Shown here piece by piece: positions 4,797 through 12,912 of a stretch of DNA of 15,284 bases. A program made the translations under genes and the position numbers. Position 1 is the first letter of the stretch, and each line of letters starts with the position of its first letter. Source of the stretch: UMGS1590 sp036303105 (GTDB lineage: Bacteria > Bacillota > Peptococcia > Peptococcales > Peptococcaceae). The stretch lies in assembly GCA_036303105.1 (NCBI GenBank), contig JAXJBF010000014.1, positions 1 through 15,284 on the forward strand, written 5' to 3'. The notes beneath the pieces were generated by a model that was not told the origin of the DNA, did not search any database, and worked only from the letters and a program-made list of their open reading frames with translations.

Positions 4797-6464
4797 TCAA
4801 TTTCTCTGACGCCACTCTGCTACAAGTTCATTGTCCTTCATTCTAACAATAATTAATTGATCATCCTTAAGCGGATTTGTGAAAGTATAATCAGACCTTT
4901 GATGATTTCCTCTACTTTCACGTCTTTCAAGTGCGGAAACAAACACAGCTTTACCAAGATCGATCAAATCAAAACATTCTAATGCTCTCATTAATTCATG
5001 GGAAGTGTTAGCACAAATATATTGTTGAGCATATGTTTCTAAATCATTTAGATACTTTAATCCAGCCCTCATTTTTGTTTCAGATCGTACAAAATCAACA
5101 CCAACATAATCATCCATGATTTGTTGAATCGCTAAATTTAATTCTTCCCAACTTGCTCCGCCTTCACGACTTAATATTTCATCGTAACGCTTTCTCAAAC
5201 CTGAAATAAACGAAAAATCAATATTAAAATCTGACTCCTTTGCTAAAGCCTTTAGTGCAGCATTTTCTCCCGCACATCGGCCACTTATTGCCGCACCACC
5301 AATCCCGCTTTCGAAATTTCCTGCTTCATCACCAACACAATATAATCCACTGATAGTTGTTTCATGATTAATATCTACGAGTAACCCTCGACCTTGTAAA
5401 TTAGGTTTATAACGACAAAATTCGACGCCCATCTTTTTTAAATCAATATTTTGGTGATCAATAGCTTCCAACACACTAGTTGCGCCTTCACACTCCAACC
5501 CCCAACGCATATATTCCATATCTTTTTCATCGGTTTCTGTGCAATTCATAAAAACTGGTCCGCTACCGTCATTTTTCTTTTCATCGAAAACGCCTTTCCA
5601 GCAATCTGCAGCAAAGTCACCTAATTCTTTTGTGGGCTTTTGAACAAATGGACTCAATGATTTCCCATTAATATCCGATAAGTAGCCGATCCAAGTTGCT
5701 TTACCACAACGTTCCATATATTTTGGGCCAGCATGCGTCCATAATTGATCCATATTGATTAATGTCGCACCTAATCTCATCGCGGCAGCCCTACCAGTAC
5801 CGGTGCCCGCTGGACAATTCAAAACATTACCAATCCATCCTGGAGTGATAGAAGGGAATAGCCTCATTCCGATGCCTGTTGCAGTAATAACAGTTTTCGC
5901 CTTATATAATTTCATTTTTGGCTCATTTTTTGATACGTCTATTGCAACAGCCCCGGCTATTTCACGATTCTTATTGATAAGTAGTTCAGTAATAGGTGAA
6001 TAATTATCAATCCGAACTCCACGTCGCAAAGCCTGATTTGTCAATACTTTTTTCTGATTTGATCCATCATATTTTAAATACACTCTCATTTTCCCTGGCA
6101 TCGCGTGCCCGTTGAATTCCCAATCGCCATGAGGTTTCATATTAATACCCCAATCATTCCAGTCTTTGACAACTTCAAAAGACCTCTTCATGCATTTCTC
6201 AGTAATATCCCTATCTGTTACATCTTCAGACATAAACATTGCCATTTTTAGAAATTCATTAAAATCTTTATGATATTCCGGAATATAGCAAATAAAGTGA
6301 TCATTCCCTGTTGCCCCAGATCCCGAACGCAGCGTATTGGCTTTTTCAGCAACAATAACCGATGCTCCTTCATCCGCAGCTGCAATTGCCGCCATCAATC
6401 CCCCAATACCACCACCTATAACCAATACATCGCATTCAATTGTTTTATCAAATAGTTCGATCAT
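4797..6464 (-). CDS. FAD-dependent oxidoreductase, fumarate reductase/AprA-like, 555 aa
   Basis: This is a cytoplasmic flavoprotein of the fumarate reductase/succinate dehydrogenase/AprA superfamily. The N-terminal FAD Rossmann motif is GGGIGG at residues 17-22 with acidic Glu40 (VAEK) ending the second strand, followed by RSGSGATGNDHF (46-57). ATG (TVITATG, 191-197) and GLYCVGDEAG (373-382) are the later FAD contacts. The usual HPTMGG-type motif of fumarate reductases is absent just before GLYCVGDEAG, so fumarate itself is not the obvious substrate. There is no signal peptide or flavin-attachment motif. A dedicated ferredoxin follows, as in AprBA, but the protein is shorter than true AprA, and sulfate-pathway genes are lacking. 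The start ATG 6464 has AAAGGG upstream. The reaction is unknown; a dehydrogenation or reduction of a carboxylic acid or enone intermediate is inferred. Confidence 0.85.
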   Translation of the reverse strand: MIELFDKTIECDVLVIGGGIGGLMAAIAAADEGASVIVAEKANTLRSGSGATGNDHFICYIPEYHKDFNEFLKMAMFMSEDVTDRDITEKCMKRSFEVVKDWNDWGINMKPHGDWEFNGHAMPGKMRVYLKYDGSNQKKVLTNQALRRGVRIDNYSPITELLINKNREIAGAVAIDVSKNEPKMKLYKAKTVITATGIGMRLFPSITPGWIGNVLNCPAGTGTGRAAAMRLGATLINMDQLWTHAGPKYMERCGKATWIGYLSDINGKSLSPFVQKPTKELGDFAADCWKGVFDEKKNDGSGPVFMNCTETDEKDMEYMRWGLECEGATSVLEAIDHQNIDLKKMGVEFCRYKPNLQGRGLLVDINHETTISGLYCVGDEAGNFESGIGGAAISGRCAGENAALKALAKESDFNIDFSFISGLRKRYDEILSREGGASWEELNLAIQQIMDDYVGVDFVRSETKMRAGLKYLNDLETYAQQYICANTSHELMRALECFDLIDLGKAVFVSALERRESRGNHQRSDYTFTNPLKDDQLIIVRMKDNELVAEWRQRN

Positions 6465-6495
6465 AATACTACCCTTTCTCTTTTATCATTATCCA

Positions 6496-7917
6496 TTAAA
6501 GAATACCAACAAGCATATACCATGGAATATAACAAACAAATAACCCTACAAACAAAATCAAGGATCGAACGGCTAAACATTTTATAAAATTTTTCATAGA
6601 AACAAGATTAAAACTATAGAGCAACATTTCACTACCCGTTTCATATGGGAACAACAGTGCTGCAGAGGCATTCATAAATACCATAATTAAGCCAACAGGG
6701 TTAACACCCATAATAGTTGCAATATTAATTAACGGCTCAATCAAGCAACCAACCATTGCCATTGGTGTCATCATCATATTGCCCAAAAAGCAAATAATGA
6801 ATACAATTATACAAATGCCTACGGTAGAAGCTGGCAGATATTGAATAATTCTTTCAGTAATAATCGAACCTATTCCTAATTCACTAGCAACCTGACCAAT
6901 TGCAAGGCATCCTGCAATCATGAATACCATTGAAAAATTAATTGCATCTGTATCTTCTCTACCTAAAAGTCTTATGCCAGGGAGATACGATAAGAAAACA
7001 ACTAACATGAATATTCTTCCGGCATCCAATCCATTATATTGACTAGTTAACAACAAAATTAGTGTCGCAGCAAAAATAACTAATGCCTTAATCTCTTGTT
7101 GTGAAAAATTACCTAGCTTCACATATTCTTTTTTAATATACTCAAGTGTTTCTTGTGAACTATATAGATTAACATTCTTTCCATCCGCGTTACGATACAT
7201 AAGAATTATGACAAATAATTGTAGAATCATCATTATTACACATGGTACCAAATTATATATCGCCCACTCAACCCACGTAACAGGATATCCTACGCTTTCC
7301 ATTGTTCCTGCTAATAGAATTGTCATGCCAGAACCTGTTGACCAACAGTTAGCTGCCATATTGCTTGGACCAATAGACAATGCCATAATAAGTAAAATCG
7401 CATGTCTACTATCTTTACCCCAATTCATAGTCTTGCACATGCCTATTACCAAAGCACCAAACAACGCAATTCGTGCAACAGCTGTTGTTACAAAAATCGA
7501 GGTAACTGTACCAATGACAAGGAAAACTGCAAGCATTAGATAAAAATTACCCCGTGTCAACATTAATGTTAAGTATGCTAAACGTTTACCAAGCCCAGTC
7601 TTATTCATAATTTGAGCTATCATTAGAGAACCTAACACACACCAGGTAACTTGCCCTGTCCACGAGCCAAAGGCTGTTGTTGCTGGTACAATGCCAAAAA
7701 GCCAATACCCAATTGGCATCATAATAGATGCCATAAATAACGGAATAAGATCCGTAGCCATCATGTAAATACCAGCTAAGGTTATCATACAAAAAATCTT
7801 AACCGGAAGCGAATAAATATCATTTTCTGGTATTACAAACAATACAATCAATGCAATAGCAAGTATCATCCACTTTACTTTTTCGGATTTTCTTAATCCA
7901 TTCACCGCCATAGACAT
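6496..7917 (-). CDS. DASS/SLC13-type anion transporter, 473 aa
   Basis: This is an inner-membrane carrier of the divalent anion:sodium symporter type, which imports di- and tricarboxylates or related anions. ATG 7917 has a consensus AAGGAGG seven bases upstream, and that site overlaps the stop codon of the preceding gene, so the two are translationally linked. About 11-12 hydrophobic spans are evident, with the family's two internal halves. The hairpin positions where Ser-Asn-Thr motifs normally bind sodium and substrate read Val143-Thr-Thr145 (SIFVTTAVAR) and Met382-Met-Thr384 (GNMMMTPMAM). GPSNMAANCWSTGSGMT (183-199) and FPYETGSEML (423-432) occupy the usual substrate loops. The family call is from overall pattern. 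The altered motifs suggest an unusual substrate or ion coupling. Confidence 0.82.
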   Translation of the reverse strand: MSMAVNGLRKSEKVKWMILAIALIVLFVIPENDIYSLPVKIFCMITLAGIYMMATDLIPLFMASIMMPIGYWLFGIVPATTAFGSWTGQVTWCVLGSLMIAQIMNKTGLGKRLAYLTLMLTRGNFYLMLAVFLVIGTVTSIFVTTAVARIALFGALVIGMCKTMNWGKDSRHAILLIMALSIGPSNMAANCWSTGSGMTILLAGTMESVGYPVTWVEWAIYNLVPCVIMMILQLFVIILMYRNADGKNVNLYSSQETLEYIKKEYVKLGNFSQQEIKALVIFAATLILLLTSQYNGLDAGRIFMLVVFLSYLPGIRLLGREDTDAINFSMVFMIAGCLAIGQVASELGIGSIITERIIQYLPASTVGICIIVFIICFLGNMMMTPMAMVGCLIEPLINIATIMGVNPVGLIMVFMNASAALLFPYETGSEMLLYSFNLVSMKNFIKCLAVRSLILFVGLFVCYIPWYMLVGIL

Positions 7918-7928
7918 ATTTCTCCTCC

Positions 7929-9842
7929 TTATAGTATTCGACCTATCTCTGCACCATCCCGAATAGCGTCTAGTGCGTCTCCTATTTCTTTACAATCACC
8001 AATCATACAATATGGAATATTTATTCTTCCAATTTCATCAACTAAATCATTATTAGGAATAGTACCTAGCGCCAATACAACCGTATCTGCTTCTAAATAC
8101 ATAAGCCCAGTTTCATGCATTATTTCAACCCGGCCTTCGAGTAAACGTGAAACCGGACAATTTTCATAGATACATACATGATAATCAATTAATGTTTTTA
8201 AATAATGTTGAACAATTTCTGGTGTAGCATCTTTGCCAATATTGTTCATTTCCACCACAGAAACTGTTTTGCCTTGTTTTGCTAATTTCGCTGCACACTC
8301 AAGACCAATGTACCTTCCACCAACTACTACGATATTTTGCCCAGTCTTAATTTTATCCATGATTATGTCGTTACCTTGAACTACCTGTAAATTTTTTTCG
8401 GGTATTTTTTCAAAATTTCTTGGAAAAGCACCTGTAGCCAGAACAACAAAATCAGGATCATTTGACAATATAAATTCTTTTGTAACTATTGTATTTGTTA
8501 AAACATGAATACCTTGTTCAAAAATCTGCTTTCTTTTATTTAATAACAGAGATCTATAATCATTTTTTTCTGCTGAATGGGAAGCCACTATCCATTGTCC
8601 ACCAAGTTCTTCATTTTTCTCACACAGAATTACATGATGGCCCCGCTTCGCAAGAGTAATAGATGCTTCCATGCCCGCTAATCCACCTCCTATTACAAGG
8701 ATTTTTTTCTGATTTTCCGTTTGAGTAATTTTATAAAATTCTTTTTCTCTTAAATTTGCTGGATTAACTGTACAAGCCCTATGATTAGCAGGATAAATAT
8801 TACTACGTCTCTTTTCCGTAAAACAGTTCAAACAACCAATGCATTTTATAACATCATTTTCTCGTCCTGTTGCCATTTTAGTTATCCACTCCGGATCAGC
8901 CAAAAGCGGACGAGCCATTGCAACATAATCAATAATACCTTCAGAAATCGCACTATTTGCAAGCTCAGGATTTCCCATTTTTCCACTTGCGATTAGTTTG
9001 ATATTTTTATTTATTTTTTTTATTTCCTTTGCAAAATTTAAAATTTCCCCATATGGAGTAAAATATGGTCCAACACCATCTAAAAGTACTCCATATTTTC
9101 CAAAACTTGGTTCAACTGCATCAATATATGGTGCCAACAACTCGAACATTTTTAAACTGTCATCTAAAGTAATTCCTTCAATCCATCTTTCTTTCATTCT
9201 TAATTCCAGAATGATTGCTAATTTATCTCCTACCACGCTTCTGATTTCTTCAAGAACTTCTTTCACCAAACGACATCTATTTTCTAAACTCCCACCATAA
9301 TTATCCATTCTATGGTTAGAATATTGTGAAATAAAATAGGTCAACATTTTTTTAGGTGTCCCTGTTTGAAGACGTATCGCATCGAAACCGGCTAACTCAC
9401 TCCTTTTAGCCAATACACCCATGCGTTTAATATATTCCTTAATTTGTTCAACAGACATGTGCTTAATATTTATTGGATATTTAATATCTGATGCACCTAA
9501 ACAATAATTTTCTTTAGTATTAGTTCCCAATACTCCTAAAATGGCCATTGCTTTTATGCCATTTATTTTCACCTCGTCGACCTGTTCTTTTAGAACATAC
9601 ATAGCTTCATCAGTATTAATATTAACAGCTTTTATCTTTTCGAACATTGAGTCATTTAACCCAGGAAAAGTTATCAAGGCAGGAGCATATTTTTGTTTAG
9701 CTCTAAACACCATACTATCAACTTCAGCACGGGTTAAATGACCATGATTATCACCAACTTTAAATGTAATCCCAGAATATATTATTCTATTATTCAAACG
9801 CATTCTTCCAATTTCACCTGGTTGTAATAAACTATCAATCAT
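7929..9842 (-). CDS. OYE/enoate-reductase-type Fe-S flavoenzyme, paralogue 1, 637 aa
   Basis: This is a three-part oxidoreductase of the 2,4-dienoyl-CoA reductase/2-enoate reductase/BaiCD/trimethylamine dehydrogenase family, with full family length. Residues 1-330 form the FMN TIM barrel (IDSLLQPGEIGRMRLNNRI start; NYGGSLENR at 181-189). Cys334, 337, 340 and 357 bind one [4Fe-4S] cluster with C-x2-C-x2-C spacing. Residues about 380-637 hold FAD (VIGGGLAG, 383-390) and NAD(P) (VVVGGRYIG) folds, ending GDCKEIGDALDAIRDGAEIGR. Normally the barrel has His-x-x-His/Asn (or Tyr-x-x-His) for substrate binding; here the equivalent is Arg157-Leu-Gln-Thr160, so both residues are changed. It lies 28 bp after its paralogue and just upstream of the DASS gene. 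It probably reduces an activated C=C or a related group, or acts as a dehydrogenase; substrate unknown. Confidence 0.88.
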   Translation of the reverse strand: MIDSLLQPGEIGRMRLNNRIIYSGITFKVGDNHGHLTRAEVDSMVFRAKQKYAPALITFPGLNDSMFEKIKAVNINTDEAMYVLKEQVDEVKINGIKAMAILGVLGTNTKENYCLGASDIKYPINIKHMSVEQIKEYIKRMGVLAKRSELAGFDAIRLQTGTPKKMLTYFISQYSNHRMDNYGGSLENRCRLVKEVLEEIRSVVGDKLAIILELRMKERWIEGITLDDSLKMFELLAPYIDAVEPSFGKYGVLLDGVGPYFTPYGEILNFAKEIKKINKNIKLIASGKMGNPELANSAISEGIIDYVAMARPLLADPEWITKMATGRENDVIKCIGCLNCFTEKRRSNIYPANHRACTVNPANLREKEFYKITQTENQKKILVIGGGLAGMEASITLAKRGHHVILCEKNEELGGQWIVASHSAEKNDYRSLLLNKRKQIFEQGIHVLTNTIVTKEFILSNDPDFVVLATGAFPRNFEKIPEKNLQVVQGNDIIMDKIKTGQNIVVVGGRYIGLECAAKLAKQGKTVSVVEMNNIGKDATPEIVQHYLKTLIDYHVCIYENCPVSRLLEGRVEIMHETGLMYLEADTVVLALGTIPNNDLVDEIGRINIPYCMIGDCKEIGDALDAIRDGAEIGRIL

Positions 9843-9870
9843 CTCTTATAGCCTTCTTTCAAATAAAAGA

Positions 9871-11790
9871 TTATAATAATCTACCAATTTCGGCTCCATC
9901 CCTTATGGCCGTCAAAGCATCACCCACTTGCCTACAATCACCAATAGCGTAATATACCAAATTTTTTTCATCCAATACTTTTTTTAATCCATCATTTGAT
10001 GAAGTACCAATAGCTAAAACGACTGTATCAGCCTCTAACAACAGCGGCAAATGCATATGAGTTATTTCCACGCCAAAATCATCAATCTTTCTCACCGGGC
10101 AATTCGGATACATTTTTACATCATATTTAACCATTTGATTTCTTAAAATACCCGCAATACGCGGGTTGGCATTTGCACCAATCTCTTGCATATCAACAAT
10201 AGATACATCTTTACCGCCTTTAGCTAATTTAACCGCAACCTCCATTCCAATAAATCTTCCTCCTATGACCACAACTCTATCACCAGTTTCTACATTATCC
10301 ATAATCACGTCATTTCCTTGGACAACTTTGATTTCTAATAGATCTTCGGCATACGGTAACATCTTTGGCGTGGCACCTGTGGCCAAAACAGCACAATCAT
10401 AAGTATGTTGATCCAAAAATTTTTTATCAACAGTAGTCTTCAGGTTAATCGTTACGCCATTTTTCTTGAGTTGTGCCATTTTATATGGTAGTAATGTTCT
10501 GTAATCTCCTTTTTCTTCTCCGTGGGATGCAATTAGCCATTGCCCCCCTAACTTGTCATGCTTTTCGCATAATGTCACATTATGTCCTCGCTCTGAAAGT
10601 GTAATTGCAGCTTCAATCCCAGCAAGACCTCCACCAATTACCAATATATTTTTTTTATTATCTGCTGGTTCCAAGTGATAAAATTGATCCTCGCGCAAAT
10701 TGGCCGGATTCAAGGTGCAAGCACGATGCGGTGGAAAAATTTCTCTGTGGTTAGTCAAAAAACAATTAACACACCCAATACATTTCAAAATCCTATCATT
10801 TTGATTTTTTGCCGCTTTTGTCATCCATTGAGGATCAACAAAAAGAGGTCTGCCTAAACATATAAAATCTGCACTTCCATGTGCAACAATTCGATCTGCT
10901 AAATTTGGATTTCCTAATTTTCCCATGGCAATAACTGCGGTATCAGCATTAAGTGAAGACTTAATCTTCTCAGTAAAAGGCAAAACATAGCCTTGCTTAA
11001 AAAAATATGAAGGGGAAATGGTCCACTTAAATTCATTTAAACCAACAGATGGTTGAATTGCATCCACATATGGAGCAATTAGTTGTGCAATTCTTATACC
11101 ATCTTCAATTTGTAAGCCACGGTCTCCAATCAAGTCATCTACACTTAATCGAATAAAAATAGGAAAATCTTTCCCGATTACATTACGAACTTCTTTTAAT
11201 ACCTCAATAACAATTCGTGCTCGATTCTCAATACAGCCACCATATTTATCTTCTCGTTGATTCGTATATGGAGATAAAAATGTACTTAAGAATTTACCCG
11301 TACAAGCATGTATTTCTATAGCATCAAAACCGGCTGCAACTCTCAATTTAGCTGCTTTACCAACACTATCTATATATTCCTCTATCTGTGAAATTGTCAT
11401 CGCTTTTATCGATTGACCTGTATTTGTTGTTGTACGATCTGATGGTCCAAACCCTGGATTTTCATATCCACCACCACATTGAACCATTACCTTCACACCA
11501 TATTTTTTTACTTCCTGAACTGCCTTTTTTGCCATCAACATACTTGTCTCATCAAAGATTGTCGCCATATCATTCATGCCAACTTTACTTGGAGCTGCAG
11601 TTCCCATTGAAGGAAAACTTATCAATCCCGGTGCATATTCCTGTTTAGCCCTATATACCAAACTCTTAATTTCGCTCTCCGTCAAAAAGCCATTATGATG
11701 ACTAAGATCAAATGACATTGCCGAATATATTACTCTATTATTAAGCTTTAAACTGCCAACTTTTCCTTCTTTTAATAAATGTTCTATCAT
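9871..11790 (-). CDS. OYE/enoate-reductase-type Fe-S flavoenzyme, paralogue 2, first gene of operon, 639 aa
   Basis: This has the same three-part build as the next gene and is clearly its paralogue, collinear end to end. It has a TIM barrel (MIEHLLKEGKVGSLKLNNRV start; KYGGCIENRARI at about 182-193), [4Fe-4S] ligands Cys337, 340, 343 and 358 (CIGCVNC plus HRACTLNPA), FAD (VIGGGLAG, 384-391) and NAD(P) (VVIGGRFIG) motifs, and the C-terminal GDCRQVGDALTAIRDGAEIGR. At the substrate site, canonical H-x-x-H/N followed by GYL reads His161-Ala-Cys-Thr164-Gly-Lys-Phe-Leu. One histidine is kept, the second is Thr, and the usual Tyr is Lys. ATG 11790 follows AGGGGTGA. Being first, it is under the LysR-type control region. 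The BaiCD/BaiH pair of bile acid bacteria is a structural analogue, but no other bai gene is present. Confidence 0.88.
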   Translation of the reverse strand: MIEHLLKEGKVGSLKLNNRVIYSAMSFDLSHHNGFLTESEIKSLVYRAKQEYAPGLISFPSMGTAAPSKVGMNDMATIFDETSMLMAKKAVQEVKKYGVKVMVQCGGGYENPGFGPSDRTTTNTGQSIKAMTISQIEEYIDSVGKAAKLRVAAGFDAIEIHACTGKFLSTFLSPYTNQREDKYGGCIENRARIVIEVLKEVRNVIGKDFPIFIRLSVDDLIGDRGLQIEDGIRIAQLIAPYVDAIQPSVGLNEFKWTISPSYFFKQGYVLPFTEKIKSSLNADTAVIAMGKLGNPNLADRIVAHGSADFICLGRPLFVDPQWMTKAAKNQNDRILKCIGCVNCFLTNHREIFPPHRACTLNPANLREDQFYHLEPADNKKNILVIGGGLAGIEAAITLSERGHNVTLCEKHDKLGGQWLIASHGEEKGDYRTLLPYKMAQLKKNGVTINLKTTVDKKFLDQHTYDCAVLATGATPKMLPYAEDLLEIKVVQGNDVIMDNVETGDRVVVIGGRFIGMEVAVKLAKGGKDVSIVDMQEIGANANPRIAGILRNQMVKYDVKMYPNCPVRKIDDFGVEITHMHLPLLLEADTVVLAIGTSSNDGLKKVLDEKNLVYYAIGDCRQVGDALTAIRDGAEIGRLL

Positions 11791-11825
11791 ATTGTCTCAC
11801 CCCTAAGTATTCTTCAACTATTCTA

Positions 11826-11854
11826 ATTATAACGATTTATTTAATTTATAAAAA
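11826..11854 (-). promoter_or_regulatory. Predicted operon promoter
   Basis: On the minus strand a perfect TATAAT (11831-11826) lies 17 bp after a poor -35 box, TTTTTA (11854-11849). A good -10 with a weak -35 is typical of promoters that need an activator. The predicted transcript start near 11819 gives a leader of about 29 bases before ATG 11790. Confidence 0.55.
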
Positions 11855-11875
11855 ATACTAACGTTTTATGCTCTA

Positions 11876-11894
11876 CCATAATTTTTAATTATGG
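11876..11894. promoter_or_regulatory. LysR-type operator, T-N11-A palindrome
   Basis: CCATAAT and ATTATGG flank five bases in a perfect 7-bp inverted repeat; T11879 and A11891 satisfy the T-N11-A rule of LysR-family sites. Its centre (11885) is about 66 bp upstream of the predicted operon start, the usual recognition-site position for these activators. It lies in the divergent gap between the LysR gene and the operon. Binding is inferred. Confidence 0.7.
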
Positions 11895-11915
11895 CGAAAC
11901 AATTACATTTCAATC

Positions 11916-11944
11916 TTGCTTTTAAAGAAAACACGTTTTAATAT
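11916..11944 (+). promoter_or_regulatory. Predicted promoter of the LysR-type gene
   Basis: TTGCTT (11916-11921) and TAATAT (11939-11944) are 17 bp apart and point to the TTG start at 11992. The LysR palindrome lies just upstream, at about 22 bp from the -35 box, so autoregulation is plausible. Confidence 0.5.
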
Positions 11945-11991
11945 ATAAAGAGCTTTTTGAGTGTTTTTGGAATTTTTGGGGGTGTACTTTC

Positions 11992-12912
11992 TTGACATTA
12001 AATCAATTAAAATACCTTCTAACTTTATCTGATACATGTAATATTACCTTAGCGAGTAAAAAGCTTTTTATTTCTCAGCCTGCTTTAAGTACCGCAATTA
12101 AAGAACTTGAAAAAGAACTTGGATTTGAAATAATCAAAAGGAGTAATAAAGGATGCCAGTTTACACCTCTTGGTGAAATTATCGTAGAAAAAGCAAAACT
12201 AATTATTCAAACAATTGAAGAAATAACAAATTTAGCAGAAAATGAATCTGAATTTCTTTCCGGATTACTTACTATTGGTAGCGTCCCATTTGCATCAGAT
12301 ACTTTTTTATTAGATTCAATTATAAGTTTGAAGAAAAAATATCCTCTATTAAAAATTTCATTAGTTGAAGATGATTCATTTCAATTATTAAAAAGAATTG
12401 GAAGCCATGAACTAGATGTAGCAATTATCCTTTTATGTAACGAAGACAAGGATGCTTTGTGCGATGAAATACAAAAAAGAGGTTTAATCTTCACACGACT
12501 CTTTCAGGATGAGATGTGCTTTTGGGTAAGTTCAAACAATCCACTACATGTTCAAAAATCAGCTACCTTAAAAGAAATTTTGAAATATCCTTTAGTGTAT
12601 TACAAAGGAAATTTTAACCAATATACAGAATCTCTTTTTAAAAAATATATTAATAGTGATACTATTAATACTCTTCAATTTGAAGATAGAGCATCTTTAA
12701 AAAAATATATTCAAAAAACTTCATCAACAATGATAATGCCTAGGCACTCTTTTACAGATAATACTCTTGTACCATTAAGTGTTCTGGATTGTTTTCTTTA
12801 TGCTGATATTGGAATTGTCACTCCTACAAAGTATAATTTATCTATAAAAATATTATTAGATGAGCTCCGCCAATCTATAACTGATTTTTTTTACCATGAA
12901 TCTATCGATTAA
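11992..12912 (+). CDS. LysR-type transcriptional regulator, 306 aa
   Basis: This is a DNA-binding activator/repressor, normally tetrameric, that senses a small organic ligand, often the pathway substrate. Residues 1-60 form the winged helix-turn-helix (LNQLKYLLTLSDTCNITLASKKLFISQPALSTAIKELEKELG); a linker helix and the two-lobed effector domain (about 90-300) follow, including GLLTIGSVP at the domain start. The length is standard. The start codon is TTG, supported by GGGGGTG seven bases upstream and by the first residues matching the usual MTLxQLxY start; no better ATG exists upstream. It is divergent from the operon starting at 11790, with a palindromic site between, so it very probably controls that operon. 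Codon use is AT-rich like the operon, consistent with joint transfer. The ligand is unknown. Confidence 0.92.
   Translation: MTLNQLKYLLTLSDTCNITLASKKLFISQPALSTAIKELEKELGFEIIKRSNKGCQFTPLGEIIVEKAKLIIQTIEEITNLAENESEFLSGLLTIGSVPFASDTFLLDSIISLKKKYPLLKISLVEDDSFQLLKRIGSHELDVAIILLCNEDKDALCDEIQKRGLIFTRLFQDEMCFWVSSNNPLHVQKSATLKEILKYPLVYYKGNFNQYTESLFKKYINSDTINTLQFEDRASLKKYIQKTSSTMIMPRHSFTDNTLVPLSVLDCFLYADIGIVTPTKYNLSIKILLDELRQSITDFFYHESID

Noticed and set aside
4538..6464. True adenylylsulfate reductase (aprBA)
   Set aside because: The flavoprotein and ferredoxin are both shorter than expected and no sat, qmo or dsr gene is near.
7929..11790. Bile acid baiCD/baiH genes
   Set aside because: Architecture and pairing are similar, but no baiB, baiE, baiF or baiA homologue is present, and active-site residues differ; a gene symbol would not be justified.
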